The position numbers were made by a program, and so were the translations under genes. The notes below the pieces were generated by a model. The model had not been told where the DNA came from. It was given only the letters and a program-made list of their open reading frames with translations, and searched no databases. From contig NZ_CABHMS010000003.1 in assembly GCF_902167635.1 (NCBI RefSeq), positions 667,786-731,785 of the forward strand: a DNA stretch of 64,000 bases, read 5' to 3'. This DNA is from Chitinophaga vietnamensis (lineage in GTDB: Bacteria; Bacteroidota; Bacteroidia; Chitinophagales; Chitinophagaceae). Positions 44,098 through 50,432 of this stretch are shown in pieces (the first letter of the stretch is position 1; the number at the start of each line of letters is the position of its first letter).

Positions 44098-44779
44098 TAG
44101 CAAAGATGACATCTATTTGCAAAGTTCAGCGCATGGCATCGGATTCCATTTTGCTGATCCGGCTGGGGTTGACTTATCAACGATCACGCTTAAAGTAGAT
44201 TTCTTCAGCAAGAATCGCGGTAGTAAAGAGATTTACCCGCGTATGCCTTTCGCAACTGCGTTTGAGATGAACACATTTGAAGAAGGCTTTTATTTGAGGG
44301 ATACCAACTTAGTTAAGGGTTTGATCAAACTTAGCCCAGATGGTTCACTGCATCTTGAAGAGGGTGAATACATCAAAATCTCCTTTGATGGTGCGAAAGC
44401 TACCAATGTTATGAACATTAGCAGCATTGACGCGCCTATCCTTTCAAGCACCTACAAAAACATCTCTGCTGTTACGATCACGGGACAGACAAAAGACCTG
44501 AACGTCGCCGATTCTACCATGCTGCATTTACCTGTCGCGCTCATCGATGAAATTGATATAGTCTACCCGGTGAAAACAGTGAAGTACTCCGGCGCGGAGC
44601 TGGAATACCTTGCACGTGCTATCAACGACCTCGTAAGTGTTGATTCGGCAGGTGCTAATGTTGTTGCAGGATATGAGAAGTATATATCATTGTCCTGTTA
44701 CGACGCCTACAAAGTGGCAATAACCCCACGTGATAACTCGCCTTTCGTGATCTACACGGAAAAGCACAAATCCTTTTAA
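44069..44779 (+). CDS. Prophage structural-protein candidate 1 (236 residues)
   Basis: Beta-rich soluble protein of 236 residues with no signal peptide and no membrane span. It has many Gly/Asp/Ser turns (HGIGFHFADPAGVDLSTITL) and a long run of short strands, as in jelly-roll or receptor-binding virion proteins. The start codon is in a strong hairpin, so expression is probably tightly controlled, as expected for an abundant protein. The next gene follows after two bases and encodes a membrane protein, a pairing seen in membrane-containing phages. A capsid or spike role is inference from composition and context. Confidence 0.6.
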   Translation: MKLLSNFTGSSKDDIYLQSSAHGIGFHFADPAGVDLSTITLKVDFFSKNRGSKEIYPRMPFATAFEMNTFEEGFYLRDTNLVKGLIKLSPDGSLHLEEGEYIKISFDGAKATNVMNISSIDAPILSSTYKNISAVTITGQTKDLNVADSTMLHLPVALIDEIDIVYPVKTVKYSGAELEYLARAINDLVSVDSAGANVVAGYEKYISLSCYDAYKVAITPRDNSPFVIYTEKHKSF

Positions 44780-44781
44780 CC

Positions 44782-45228
44782 ATGAGCTTTTTGGGTAACC
44801 TCTTCAAACGCAAACCCGGCGGTACTTTCTTTGGCAACCTCCTGCGAAAGACAGCTAACACCGTCGCCGGGGCGATTCCCTTTGTTGGTGGAATTGCCAG
44901 CAAGATAGTGGGGCAGGGCGCTATGATGATTTCGCAGGAAGAAGCAGACAAACGGGACCTTTCGGATGCTGACTATGTAGCCAAATACGGGCAAATGAAA
45001 GATGGTCGCCCGGCATCTGTTCTCAATCCTGCCGGTCAGCAGCTTCTTGCAACGGCTGCTACTGGCGCGGTTGCTGGTGCAAACGCAGCGGTAACAACTT
45101 TGAATACAGCCAACGCTGTTGGTGTTTCACCTGATGTGTGGAAGTATTTAAAGTGGCTGCCAGCGATAGCCCTGGCGATTCTCATTTACAAGGTTTACAA
45201 TAACAATCACAAGAAAAAACGTAGATAA
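44782..45228 (+). CDS. Prophage membrane-associated protein (148 residues)
   Basis: Protein of 148 residues. The first ~15 residues are basic (FKRKPGG), then comes a Gly/Ala-rich hydrophobic part (TVAGAIPFVGGIASKIVGQG), a polar middle and an Ala-rich helix, ending in a clear membrane span (WLPAIALAILIYKVY, 128-142) and a lysine/arginine tail. This is consistent with a virion inner-membrane protein or a DNA-binding membrane protein. It ends by overlapping the next ATG by one base. No family recognised. Confidence 0.65.
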   Translation: MSFLGNLFKRKPGGTFFGNLLRKTANTVAGAIPFVGGIASKIVGQGAMMISQEEADKRDLSDADYVAKYGQMKDGRPASVLNPAGQQLLATAATGAVAGANAAVTTLNTANAVGVSPDVWKYLKWLPAIALAILIYKVYNNNHKKKRR

Positions 45229-45341
45229 TGCAAAAGTTGAAAGAATTTTTTACCACGCTTCCGGGCAAGGCTACGGCGGTTCTCGGACTCATTTTGGTTG
45301 TGGTTTTTGTTTGGAAAAAGTCAAACCATAAAAGGCGGTAA
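45228..45341 (+). CDS. Small prophage membrane peptide (37 residues)
   Basis: Starts at 45228, sharing one base with the previous stop (TAATG). The product, MQKLKEFF at its start, has one hydrophobic span (TAVLGLILVVVFVW) and a basic tail KKSNHKRR. Its size and layout fit a small virion membrane protein. The next gene starts two bases after the stop. The frame is too short for routine ORF calling but is well placed in the operon. Confidence 0.65.
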   Translation: MQKLKEFFTTLPGKATAVLGLILVVVFVWKKSNHKRR

Positions 45342-45343
45342 TC

Positions 45344-45763
45344 ATGGCATACGGTAATTACAATCGTGGCTATAACAGCTATCCGCGCACGCTTAACCGT
45401 TCGTATAGCCGTGGAAGTTATAGCCAACGACAGAACAAGAAACACAGCGGCTGCAAAAGCCAAAACGGTTGGGTATCAAGGAAAACCGGCGAACGTGTTG
45501 ATGATTTGCTATTAAAAGGCTGGAATTATTCACGCCGCCGTGGCATGATCAGTTTCGTGGCCGTACCACGAAAGGAGCGCGATACTGCCAACCCGAACTA
45601 CGAACACTGGGTCGTTTCGGTGAGCGCATCGGATGGCCGGAAGACGTTTACAGGCTTCTACAACGTTGCTAAACGCATTCTTGTTATTCCTGACTTGCGG
45701 ATGGTGGCGAACCCTAACGCTCCCAATGGTGGCTATTTTGGCCGGTTCTTTAAAGGAAAGTAA
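45344..45763 (+). CDS. Basic Arg/Tyr-rich prophage protein, candidate nucleic-acid binder
   Basis: Protein of 139 residues. Residues 1-40 are rich in Arg, Tyr, Asn and Ser (YNRGYNSYPRTLNRSYSRGS) and strongly basic, followed by a compact domain with W and aromatic residues and ending FGRFFKGK. Such a protein could bind ssDNA inside a virion. It has no membrane span. It is followed by the 100-base regulatory gap with repeated palindromes. No family recognised; the DNA-binding idea rests on composition. Confidence 0.62.
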   Translation: MAYGNYNRGYNSYPRTLNRSYSRGSYSQRQNKKHSGCKSQNGWVSRKTGERVDDLLLKGWNYSRRRGMISFVAVPRKERDTANPNYEHWVVSVSASDGRKTFTGFYNVAKRILVIPDLRMVANPNAPNGGYFGRFFKGK

Positions 45764-45787
45764 GAAGTCAAATTGATTCATTTAAAA

Positions 45788-45844
45788 ATGTCATGATTAT
45801 GACTTTTTGATAATACTGTTATCATAATGTCATGTTTATGACAT
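45788..45844 (+). promoter_or_regulatory. Iterated dyad repeats in the prophage (operator- or iteron-like)
   Basis: ATGTCATGATTATGAC (45788-45803) and ATGTCATGTTTATGAC (45827-45842, extending to ACAT) are two near-identical 16-mers, each with GTCAT/ATGAC symmetry. Between them lies TGATAA-TACTG-TTATCA (45808-45824). They sit in the only larger gap of the late gene block. Possible binding sites for a prophage regulator or Rep. Confidence 0.58.
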
Positions 45845-45864
45845 GGTAATTAAATTGATATACT

Positions 45865-46005
45865 ATGAATAATATTCTGAAAATTTTGAAATATGCGGGC
45901 GTGCTTCTTATTGTGGTGGAATGCATCAAATCCGCTGTCACAAAGGTGAGTGAGCAGTACCCCGAATTGCTGGAATCCAAAAAAACAAGCGATGTTAACC
46001 AGTAA
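45865..46005 (+). CDS. Small prophage membrane peptide (46 residues)
   Basis: Frame from 45865, starting MNNILKILKYAG, with a membrane span at about residues 8-24 and a polar C-terminus. It ends 14 bases into the transglycosylase gene, so the two are translationally linked. Holin-like size and position are suggestive, but the proof is lacking. Too short for standard ORF calling. Confidence 0.55.
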   Translation: MNNILKILKYAGVLLIVVECIKSAVTKVSEQYPELLESKKTSDVNQ

Positions 46006-46576
46006 CGAGTTATCGTTGATCTTGGGGATCGAGCAGCGGTTGGGCTTTCCGGCTCTTTCATTGGTGGACTGCATTATGTTTGAAACCGGGGGAACGTTTT
46101 CCCCCGGCATTAAAAACAGTTCGTCAGGTGCCACCGGACTGATTCAATTTCTTGAAAGTACTGCGGAAGGAATTGAGAAGGGGTTGTATAAACGGTTGCC
46201 TGCTATGACGGTATCACAGCAACTTGTTTACGTTGAGAAATATTTTTTGCAATTAAAGAAAGTGTATCCAGCTCCACCCAATGAGGCTTTTGACGTTTAT
46301 TGCCTGATGCTTCACCCGCCATTGTTTAATAAACCTGATAGTACTGTTTTTGCTACTGAAGGGACGAAACGATACTTGTGGAACAAAGGATTCGACGTTG
46401 ATAGCTCAGGGGTAATTACAAAAGGCGAGATAAAAAAGAGGTGGGCTACCGGCGTGGAGAAGCTAAAGGCGAAAACTAAACTGCCTATCACCACAGTAAC
46501 GGCATCGTCTTTCATTCTTTTGTCCATAGCGATTTTCCTTGCTGCGATGTACTACATTTTAAACCTACACCAATGA
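45992..46576 (+). CDS. Prophage lytic transglycosylase with C-terminal membrane anchor
   Basis: Protein of 194 residues. The lysozyme-like fold motif is IMFETGGTFSP with catalytic Glu31, followed by SGATGLIQF (45-53), the SLT/goose-lysozyme signature. A hydrophobic span (168-191) ends the protein, so it is anchored to a membrane. It should cut the peptidoglycan strand during entry or release. FLiP also carries a transglycosylase-like gene. The ATG at 45992 is chosen; a longer frame from 45950 overlaps the small membrane gene. Its stop overlaps the next start (ATGA). Confidence 0.82.
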   Translation: MLTSNELSLILGIEQRLGFPALSLVDCIMFETGGTFSPGIKNSSSGATGLIQFLESTAEGIEKGLYKRLPAMTVSQQLVYVEKYFLQLKKVYPAPPNEAFDVYCLMLHPPLFNKPDSTVFATEGTKRYLWNKGFDVDSSGVITKGEIKKRWATGVEKLKAKTKLPITTVTASSFILLSIAIFLAAMYYILNLHQ

Positions 46577-47010
46577 GAAAAGACCAGATTAAAACGTATC
46601 TGCTTTACGGCATCATAGTGGCTGTTATCTACTACTTATGGCGCGGGTTTCAAGCCGCGAGTAAGGTGGTGATGGGGGTTGCGGAATTGGAAGCAGTAGC
46701 GGCATCTTCCAACGTAAGTAAAGACAGGATAGCGGTTTGCAGGGATGTAGCAGAGAAAGCCGAAAAGGCCATTTGGAATACGCACAATATGTTCGGCGTG
46801 ATCCCTATTCTTGACTGGCGGTTTGATGAGGACGAAGATGCAGTTATCCAAAACCTGAACAGGCTTAACACCATCGAGGAAGCCAAGCTAACAAGCCAGT
46901 ATTATCAACAATATAGCAAAGGTAAAAGCCTCCGTGCTGACGTGAAGAAGTATCTCAACAACAGCGAACAGGCACAAATAAAAACAACTATAATCAACAG
47001 TTTGGACTAA
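46573..47010 (+). CDS. Prophage membrane-anchored protein (145 residues)
   Basis: Protein of 145 residues with one N-terminal membrane span (KTYLLYGIIVAVIYYLW, residues 8-24) and a helical soluble part with an Ala/Glu-rich segment. The last residues are polar. The soluble domain likely lies outside the cytoplasm if the span is an anchor. It overlaps both neighbours (four bases at its start, one at its end), so it belongs to the structural block. Function unknown. Confidence 0.65.
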   Translation: MRKDQIKTYLLYGIIVAVIYYLWRGFQAASKVVMGVAELEAVAASSNVSKDRIAVCRDVAEKAEKAIWNTHNMFGVIPILDWRFDEDEDAVIQNLNRLNTIEEAKLTSQYYQQYSKGKSLRADVKKYLNNSEQAQIKTTIINSLD

Positions 47011-47738
47011 TGACACACGGTAACACAGAAGTAAACGGGGGTTTTGCCTTTAACGATCAGTTTTTTGAAGCAATCAAAGCGCCAAAGTATCAGGTACAAA
47101 CCGTAACGCCTGAAGTCATTGGCTATGGTGCTTTTCAGCCGGTGGAACTATTGAAAGTACAGTTTGTTAACGATCCTGAATGGTACACGTTTGCTGAAAA
47201 GGGTATCACTATAATAGAAACAAAGTCAGCTCTCGGATTTCCGCCTACTTACCCTGGCTGGCAGCTTGTAACGAATGTAACAGTACCGCAAGGCTTACCG
47301 AATGTGGCAAAGGTAAAAGGTATTGTGATTCCGGCTAGGCTTGTGGATGTGGCAACAGCATGGAACATTATGAGCATGGAAGGGACAATCCACAAAATCG
47401 ATTATTTTGATTCCTTCGGTGCCGACTACGTTCAATGTGTTCATGAAAGCATGAGCGTACACCCCGGTGTCGGCGAAAGTCACATCGATGGCCGAATCAG
47501 GTTCGGTTTAATGTTACCTTTTCAGGAGCTTCCTGACGATGTTTTGGTACGTGATAAGATTTCGTATAATGTTGACTACAAACATATCTTAGTCGGTAAG
47601 TTAAAAAATGATGACGTGGTAGAGAGCCTTAAAATGCAGTGCTGGCCTGACAATGTAGACTTTTCTATCCTTCACAAACCCGCAGGGATATACGAAGTTG
47701 GTGAAAATTCCAAGTACGTTTTATTTCGCGTGTTGTAA
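47010..47738 (+). CDS. Prophage structural-protein candidate 2 (242 residues)
   Basis: Beta-rich protein of 242 residues, without signal or membrane span. Strand-like segments such as VELLKVQFVNDP and VAKVKGIVIPARLVD alternate with Gly/Pro turns. It starts with the last base of the previous stop and is the last of the coupled block, directly before a 123-base structured region. Together with the 44069 protein it is the best capsid candidate; FLiP's major capsid protein has a double beta-barrel and is of larger size. Role is inference, no homologue was searched. Confidence 0.6.
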   Translation: MTHGNTEVNGGFAFNDQFFEAIKAPKYQVQTVTPEVIGYGAFQPVELLKVQFVNDPEWYTFAEKGITIIETKSALGFPPTYPGWQLVTNVTVPQGLPNVAKVKGIVIPARLVDVATAWNIMSMEGTIHKIDYFDSFGADYVQCVHESMSVHPGVGESHIDGRIRFGLMLPFQELPDDVLVRDKISYNVDYKHILVGKLKNDDVVESLKMQCWPDNVDFSILHKPAGIYEVGENSKYVLFRVL

Positions 47739-47757
47739 TTTTTTATATCTTTAGCGG

Positions 47758-47880
47758 GTCTAAACTTTAACGGATCAAAACACCTCGCGCCGCCCCGGAA
47801 CTAACTTAACTTTCGGGGTTGGCATGGGGATGCAAGTGCCCCAAATTTTCTGGCGCCTCCGGTGTCCGTGAAGTTTAGAC
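47758..47880 (+). other. Structured 123-base intergenic element, three-way-junction-like
   Basis: Basal stem: GTCTAAACTT (47758-47767) and AAGTTTAGAC (47871-47880). The stem continues with CGGA/TCCG, CACC/GGTG and GCGCC/GGCGC (47787-47791 with 47852-47856). Inside are two hairpins: CCCCGGAA (47793-47800) with TTTCGGGG (47811-47818, one G-T pair) and GGGG (47826-47829) with CCCC (47839-47842). Possible origin or packaging signal of the ssDNA genome. Confidence 0.75.
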
Positions 47881-47900
47881 GGTGACCAACCCCCTTTGTT

Positions 47901-48392
47901 ATGATCACTGCAAACGCTTCGACACCCAAATCTGATACTCGGAAAATCTCCCTACACGAATGGTTTTCTTTCTCGCAATCAGTTACCAGCTTTGGCAAGC
48001 TGGTTAAATTATTTAAGGCTACACAACATTACAAGAGCCTGGGCGCTGCGGATCAGCAATATCTTTCGGCTTTCAAAAGTGCTATAGAGATTGTTATCAG
48101 CGCGCATTATATTCTCGCCGAACTCCCTTTAAATCCAATACTAGCAACATATTGCGCAGACGATGTAAATGCTTTTTTACATCATCTGCGTTGCTCTGTT
48201 CTCTCATCAAAGAAATTTGATCAACTCGACGGCATCGAACGGGATGACTTAGAATTTTTTTTGCAAGGGCTGGAACAGTGGTTGACTGATGCAGCCCCCC
48301 TTTTCCATTGTTTGGAAACCCCCGCCGGGGTGGGGGAAGGGGGGAGTGGCGCGGCGGCAGCGCCCTCCCCCGGTTTTATTCATTTTCGCTAA
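47901..48392 (+). CDS. Prophage protein of unknown function (163 residues)
   Basis: Protein of 163 residues. Most of it is helical and polar with a run of short hydrophobic segments (AIEIVISAHYILAELPLNPI, residues ~53-72), no signal and no known motif. The last ~25 residues (ETPAGVGEGG and so on) are Gly/Ala/Pro-rich and are encoded by a strongly GC-rich hairpin, unlike the rest of the gene, so the C-terminal end may be a by-product of a DNA structure. It starts 20 bases after the structured element. Function not assigned. Confidence 0.6.
   Translation: MITANASTPKSDTRKISLHEWFSFSQSVTSFGKLVKLFKATQHYKSLGAADQQYLSAFKSAIEIVISAHYILAELPLNPILATYCADDVNAFLHHLRCSVLSSKKFDQLDGIERDDLEFFLQGLEQWLTDAAPLFHCLETPAGVGEGGSGAAAAPSPGFIHFR
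48340..48371 (+). terminator. GC-rich hairpin at the end of the preceding gene
   Basis: GGGGGAG (48340-48346) pairs with CTCCCCC (48365-48371), and GGCGC (48348-48352) with GCGCC (48360-48364), with one bulged base; GGTTTTATT follows. It overlaps the last codons of the 163-residue gene. Terminator-like, or a packaging hairpin in ssDNA. Confidence 0.55.
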
Positions 48393-48402
48393 TCTTTTCT
48401 AT

Positions 48403-48663
48403 ATGATATCAGCCCCAGTAACTATACAGAACAGGAATTTACTGGCCCGCGCACATTCAGAACTTATTGAGTTGCCAAACATTCTTAGGGGGAAAATCTG
48501 CGCGGAATGTAGTTGGAGCGTGGCGACGTATTATCGCAGATTGAAATTGCTGGACATGGACGGCAAGCCAGTGTTCAGCAACACAGAAACTAAGAGGATC
48601 GAAAAGGTTTTGCGGGAGTTCTACGGAGATGGGATTGTTCTAAACCTACAACCGGAGCGCTAA
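48403..48663 (+). CDS. Small prophage protein, possible helix-turn-helix regulator (86 residues)
   Basis: Protein of 86 residues from the ATG at 48403 (a longer frame from 48289 runs through the hairpin and is unlikely). The segment ICAECSWSVATYYRRLKLLD reads like a recognition-helix region, and the protein is basic. It resembles the 72-residue protein after Rep in general layout (helix, turn, basic helix). It may act as a repressor. It is the last gene before the right att site, which is 438 bases further. Confidence 0.55.
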   Translation: MISAPVTIQNRNLLARAHSELIELPNILRGKICAECSWSVATYYRRLKLLDMDGKPVFSNTETKRIEKVLREFYGDGIVLNLQPER

Positions 48664-49100
48664 AGGGCATCACTATTAGCACAGGATCGATGCCGGGATG
48701 GGGTTTTTACCTCGTCCCAAAATTTGTATGATAATCGTTAACATATAAAAATTATTAATGTTTTCCGCAGTGATGTTTTTACACCGCTGCCTGTTTCATT
48801 TACCAAACCGACCAGCCCCGGACAGATGTTTCTACATCACCGGGCTTATGATGAGCATGATAATTTAATTCTCTTATTGATTCCGAGTGATCCTTGGGCG
48901 GAAGTCCTGCATGGGACGGCGTAGTTAGCGAAATCCTACGGCGGCTGGAAGAAAATTTTTGGCTGGTATTGAAAATAAGATACTTTTATCTCGTTAACGA
49001 AATTATTCAGGCACTGATCCTGAAATCTTCACATTCTAAAAATTCACTTTTAACACAAATGCGCACATATGTAATTACTTTCTAATTTGGTGGTTATGAA
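48664..49100. other. Right non-coding end of the element, with two hairpins
   Basis: No supported gene. GGGATGGGGT (48695-48704) pairs with ACCTCGTCCC (48709-48718; two G-T pairs, TTTT loop). AGCCCCGG (48814-48821) pairs with CCGGGCT (48840 onwards, one bulge), enclosing GATGT/ACATC. An open frame at 48894-49085 has only a TTG start and no supporting signal. The rest is AT-rich. Confidence 0.55.
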
Positions 49101-49128
49101 TAGTCTTATAATTTATATTATGTTAAAT
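49101..49128 (+). other. Right Xer att site (attR), dif-like with canonical XerD arm
   Basis: XerC arm TAGTCTTATAA, core TTTATA, XerD arm TTATGTTAAAT. The XerD arm and the five core bases before it match E. coli dif without change, and 21 of 28 positions match overall. It should be the right-hand product of recombination between the chromosomal dif and the phage site, and suggests that this window lies in the chromosome's terminus region. Confidence 0.8.
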
Positions 49129-49203
49129 AAATCAAGACACTGTGAAGTAATTCATCTATATTCGAACTCATTTATACATCCCTACTACCCTTTGCCGGCT
49201 GCT

Positions 49204-50388
49204 ATGAGTACGATAAACACGTCCTTACATCCAGACATTTCAAATACGCCATTCTCAGCGGGTTCCTATATTAAAAGCCTCGACGGTTTGAGAGCCGTCG
49301 CCATTACATTGGTGATGTTATATCACTTCGAGATACTCCATTTCGGATGGATCGGTATCCAGTTATTCTTTGTGTTATCGGGGTATTTGATCGGCGGGAT
49401 TTTGTTGAGAGAAAAAATGCAGCCTGCGGACCTTGGCGTCCGGCTCCGGAAATTCTGGGGCCGCCGCGTGCTTCGGATATTTCCGGTGTATTATGCGTAC
49501 CTGCTGGCCTTCGCGCTGATATGCGCCGTAACCGGCTTTCCGCCAGCATATTGGCGGCAGTTACCGTACCTGCTCACGTACACATATAACCTGACCTTCT
49601 TCGGCAATTGGTCGCTGAGTTCCGTATACACGCATCTGTGGTCGCTTTGCGTGGAGGAACAATTTTACCTGACCTTTCCGCTGCTCATTTTCCTGCTGTC
49701 CTTGAAGCGCCTGCGTGTATTAACGCTTGTGATACTTTTACTAGGACCGGCTTTTCGTTGGTGGCTGGTATACTTCATGCAACTGCATGGCAAGGCGGAT
49801 TACCAGGCCTGGGATATCGTATATACGTTCCCGTTAAGCTACCTGGATGCGTTCTTCATAGGCGCCGGCCTGCACCTGTTCAGTTTACAGCGCTCCGTAC
49901 GAAAGCCGCACTGGTACTTCATTGCAGCGCTAATGATAACGCTGGCCGCCGGAACAGCCAACTACCTGCTGGCCGATAAAACCAGCATCCGGGGATATGA
50001 TTTCGATAGTCATTATGCACCGTATTGGTCTGTGCTGGGATTCTATGTACGGGATATTTCGTCGTACGGACATGTATGGTATTTCCTGGTGTTGAATTTC
50101 CTGTCTGCCGCCATTCTCCTCTTACTGACCAGCGAGTTTCACAGTCCCCTGCAACGCGCACTCACCGCTCTCCTCGAAACAAAGCCACTGGTGGCCATTG
50201 GCAAGGTTTCCTATGGCATGTACATCTTCCATTTTATCTTACAGATCGTCATCATCAAAACCATTCATCTACCTGTCTACCTGCTCTTCCTCCTTGATTT
50301 TCTGCTGGTATACCTGCTTGCTGCTGCCAGTTATTATCTACTTGAACAAAGGTTCATGCGACTAAAAAGCAAATACGGAAGAGGATAG
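49204..50388 (+). CDS. Acyltransferase 3 family membrane protein (OafA/YrhL-like)
   Basis: Membrane acyltransferase of 394 residues with about ten spans. The N-terminal YIKSLDGLRAVAITLVMLYH holds the conserved R and H of the family, followed by LFFVLSGYLIGGILL and RRVLRIFPVYY and later LWSLCVEEQFYLTFP. It transfers acetyl or other acyl groups to surface glycans or lipids across the inner membrane. An open frame extends upstream to 49087 through the attR site; the ATG at 49204 fits the domain start and avoids that. The gene lies directly outside the prophage. Confidence 0.88.
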   Translation: MSTINTSLHPDISNTPFSAGSYIKSLDGLRAVAITLVMLYHFEILHFGWIGIQLFFVLSGYLIGGILLREKMQPADLGVRLRKFWGRRVLRIFPVYYAYLLAFALICAVTGFPPAYWRQLPYLLTYTYNLTFFGNWSLSSVYTHLWSLCVEEQFYLTFPLLIFLLSLKRLRVLTLVILLLGPAFRWWLVYFMQLHGKADYQAWDIVYTFPLSYLDAFFIGAGLHLFSLQRSVRKPHWYFIAALMITLAAGTANYLLADKTSIRGYDFDSHYAPYWSVLGFYVRDISSYGHVWYFLVLNFLSAAILLLLTSEFHSPLQRALTALLETKPLVAIGKVSYGMYIFHFILQIVIIKTIHLPVYLLFLLDFLLVYLLAAASYYLLEQRFMRLKSKYGRG

Positions 50389-50432
50389 GGGTTGATGCCT
50401 AAAAATCAGCCCCTCTCCTGCTTTCCAAGGGA

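Larger units (their letters stand above)
41633..49111 (+). mobile_element. Integrated ~7.5-kb ssDNA-phage-like element between dif-type sites
   Basis: The element runs from core to core of the two Xer sites (7,479 bp). It has no integrase or transposase, one replication initiator, a membrane-anchored lytic transglycosylase, several small membrane or basic proteins, two possible capsid-type proteins and strong hairpins in the gaps. All genes are on the plus strand with one-to-four-base overlaps for several, as in a compact phage genome. No Walker-A ATPase, so it is not a typical inovirus. Rep plus transglycosylase plus membrane proteins resemble the gene content known for FLiP (Finnlakeviridae). 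Affiliation is inference. Confidence 0.78.

Noticed and set aside
48289-48402. N-terminal extension of the 86-residue prophage protein
   Set aside because: It is a frame through the GC-rich hairpin of the previous gene; the ATG at 48403 fits better.
48894-49085. Open frame of 63 codons before attR
   Set aside because: It starts with TTG, has no ribosome-binding sequence, and has no recognisable protein pattern; it lies in the non-coding end of the element.
41633-49111. The element as a typical filamentous phage (inovirus)
   Set aside because: Small membrane peptides such as the one at 45228 could be coat proteins, and dif integration fits. But no gene shows a Walker A motif or Zot-like protein, and a lytic transglycosylase is not expected in a filamentous phage.
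49087-49203. N-terminal extension of the acyltransferase
   Set aside because: The extension runs across the Xer site and has no family similarity; the domain begins just after the ATG at 49204.
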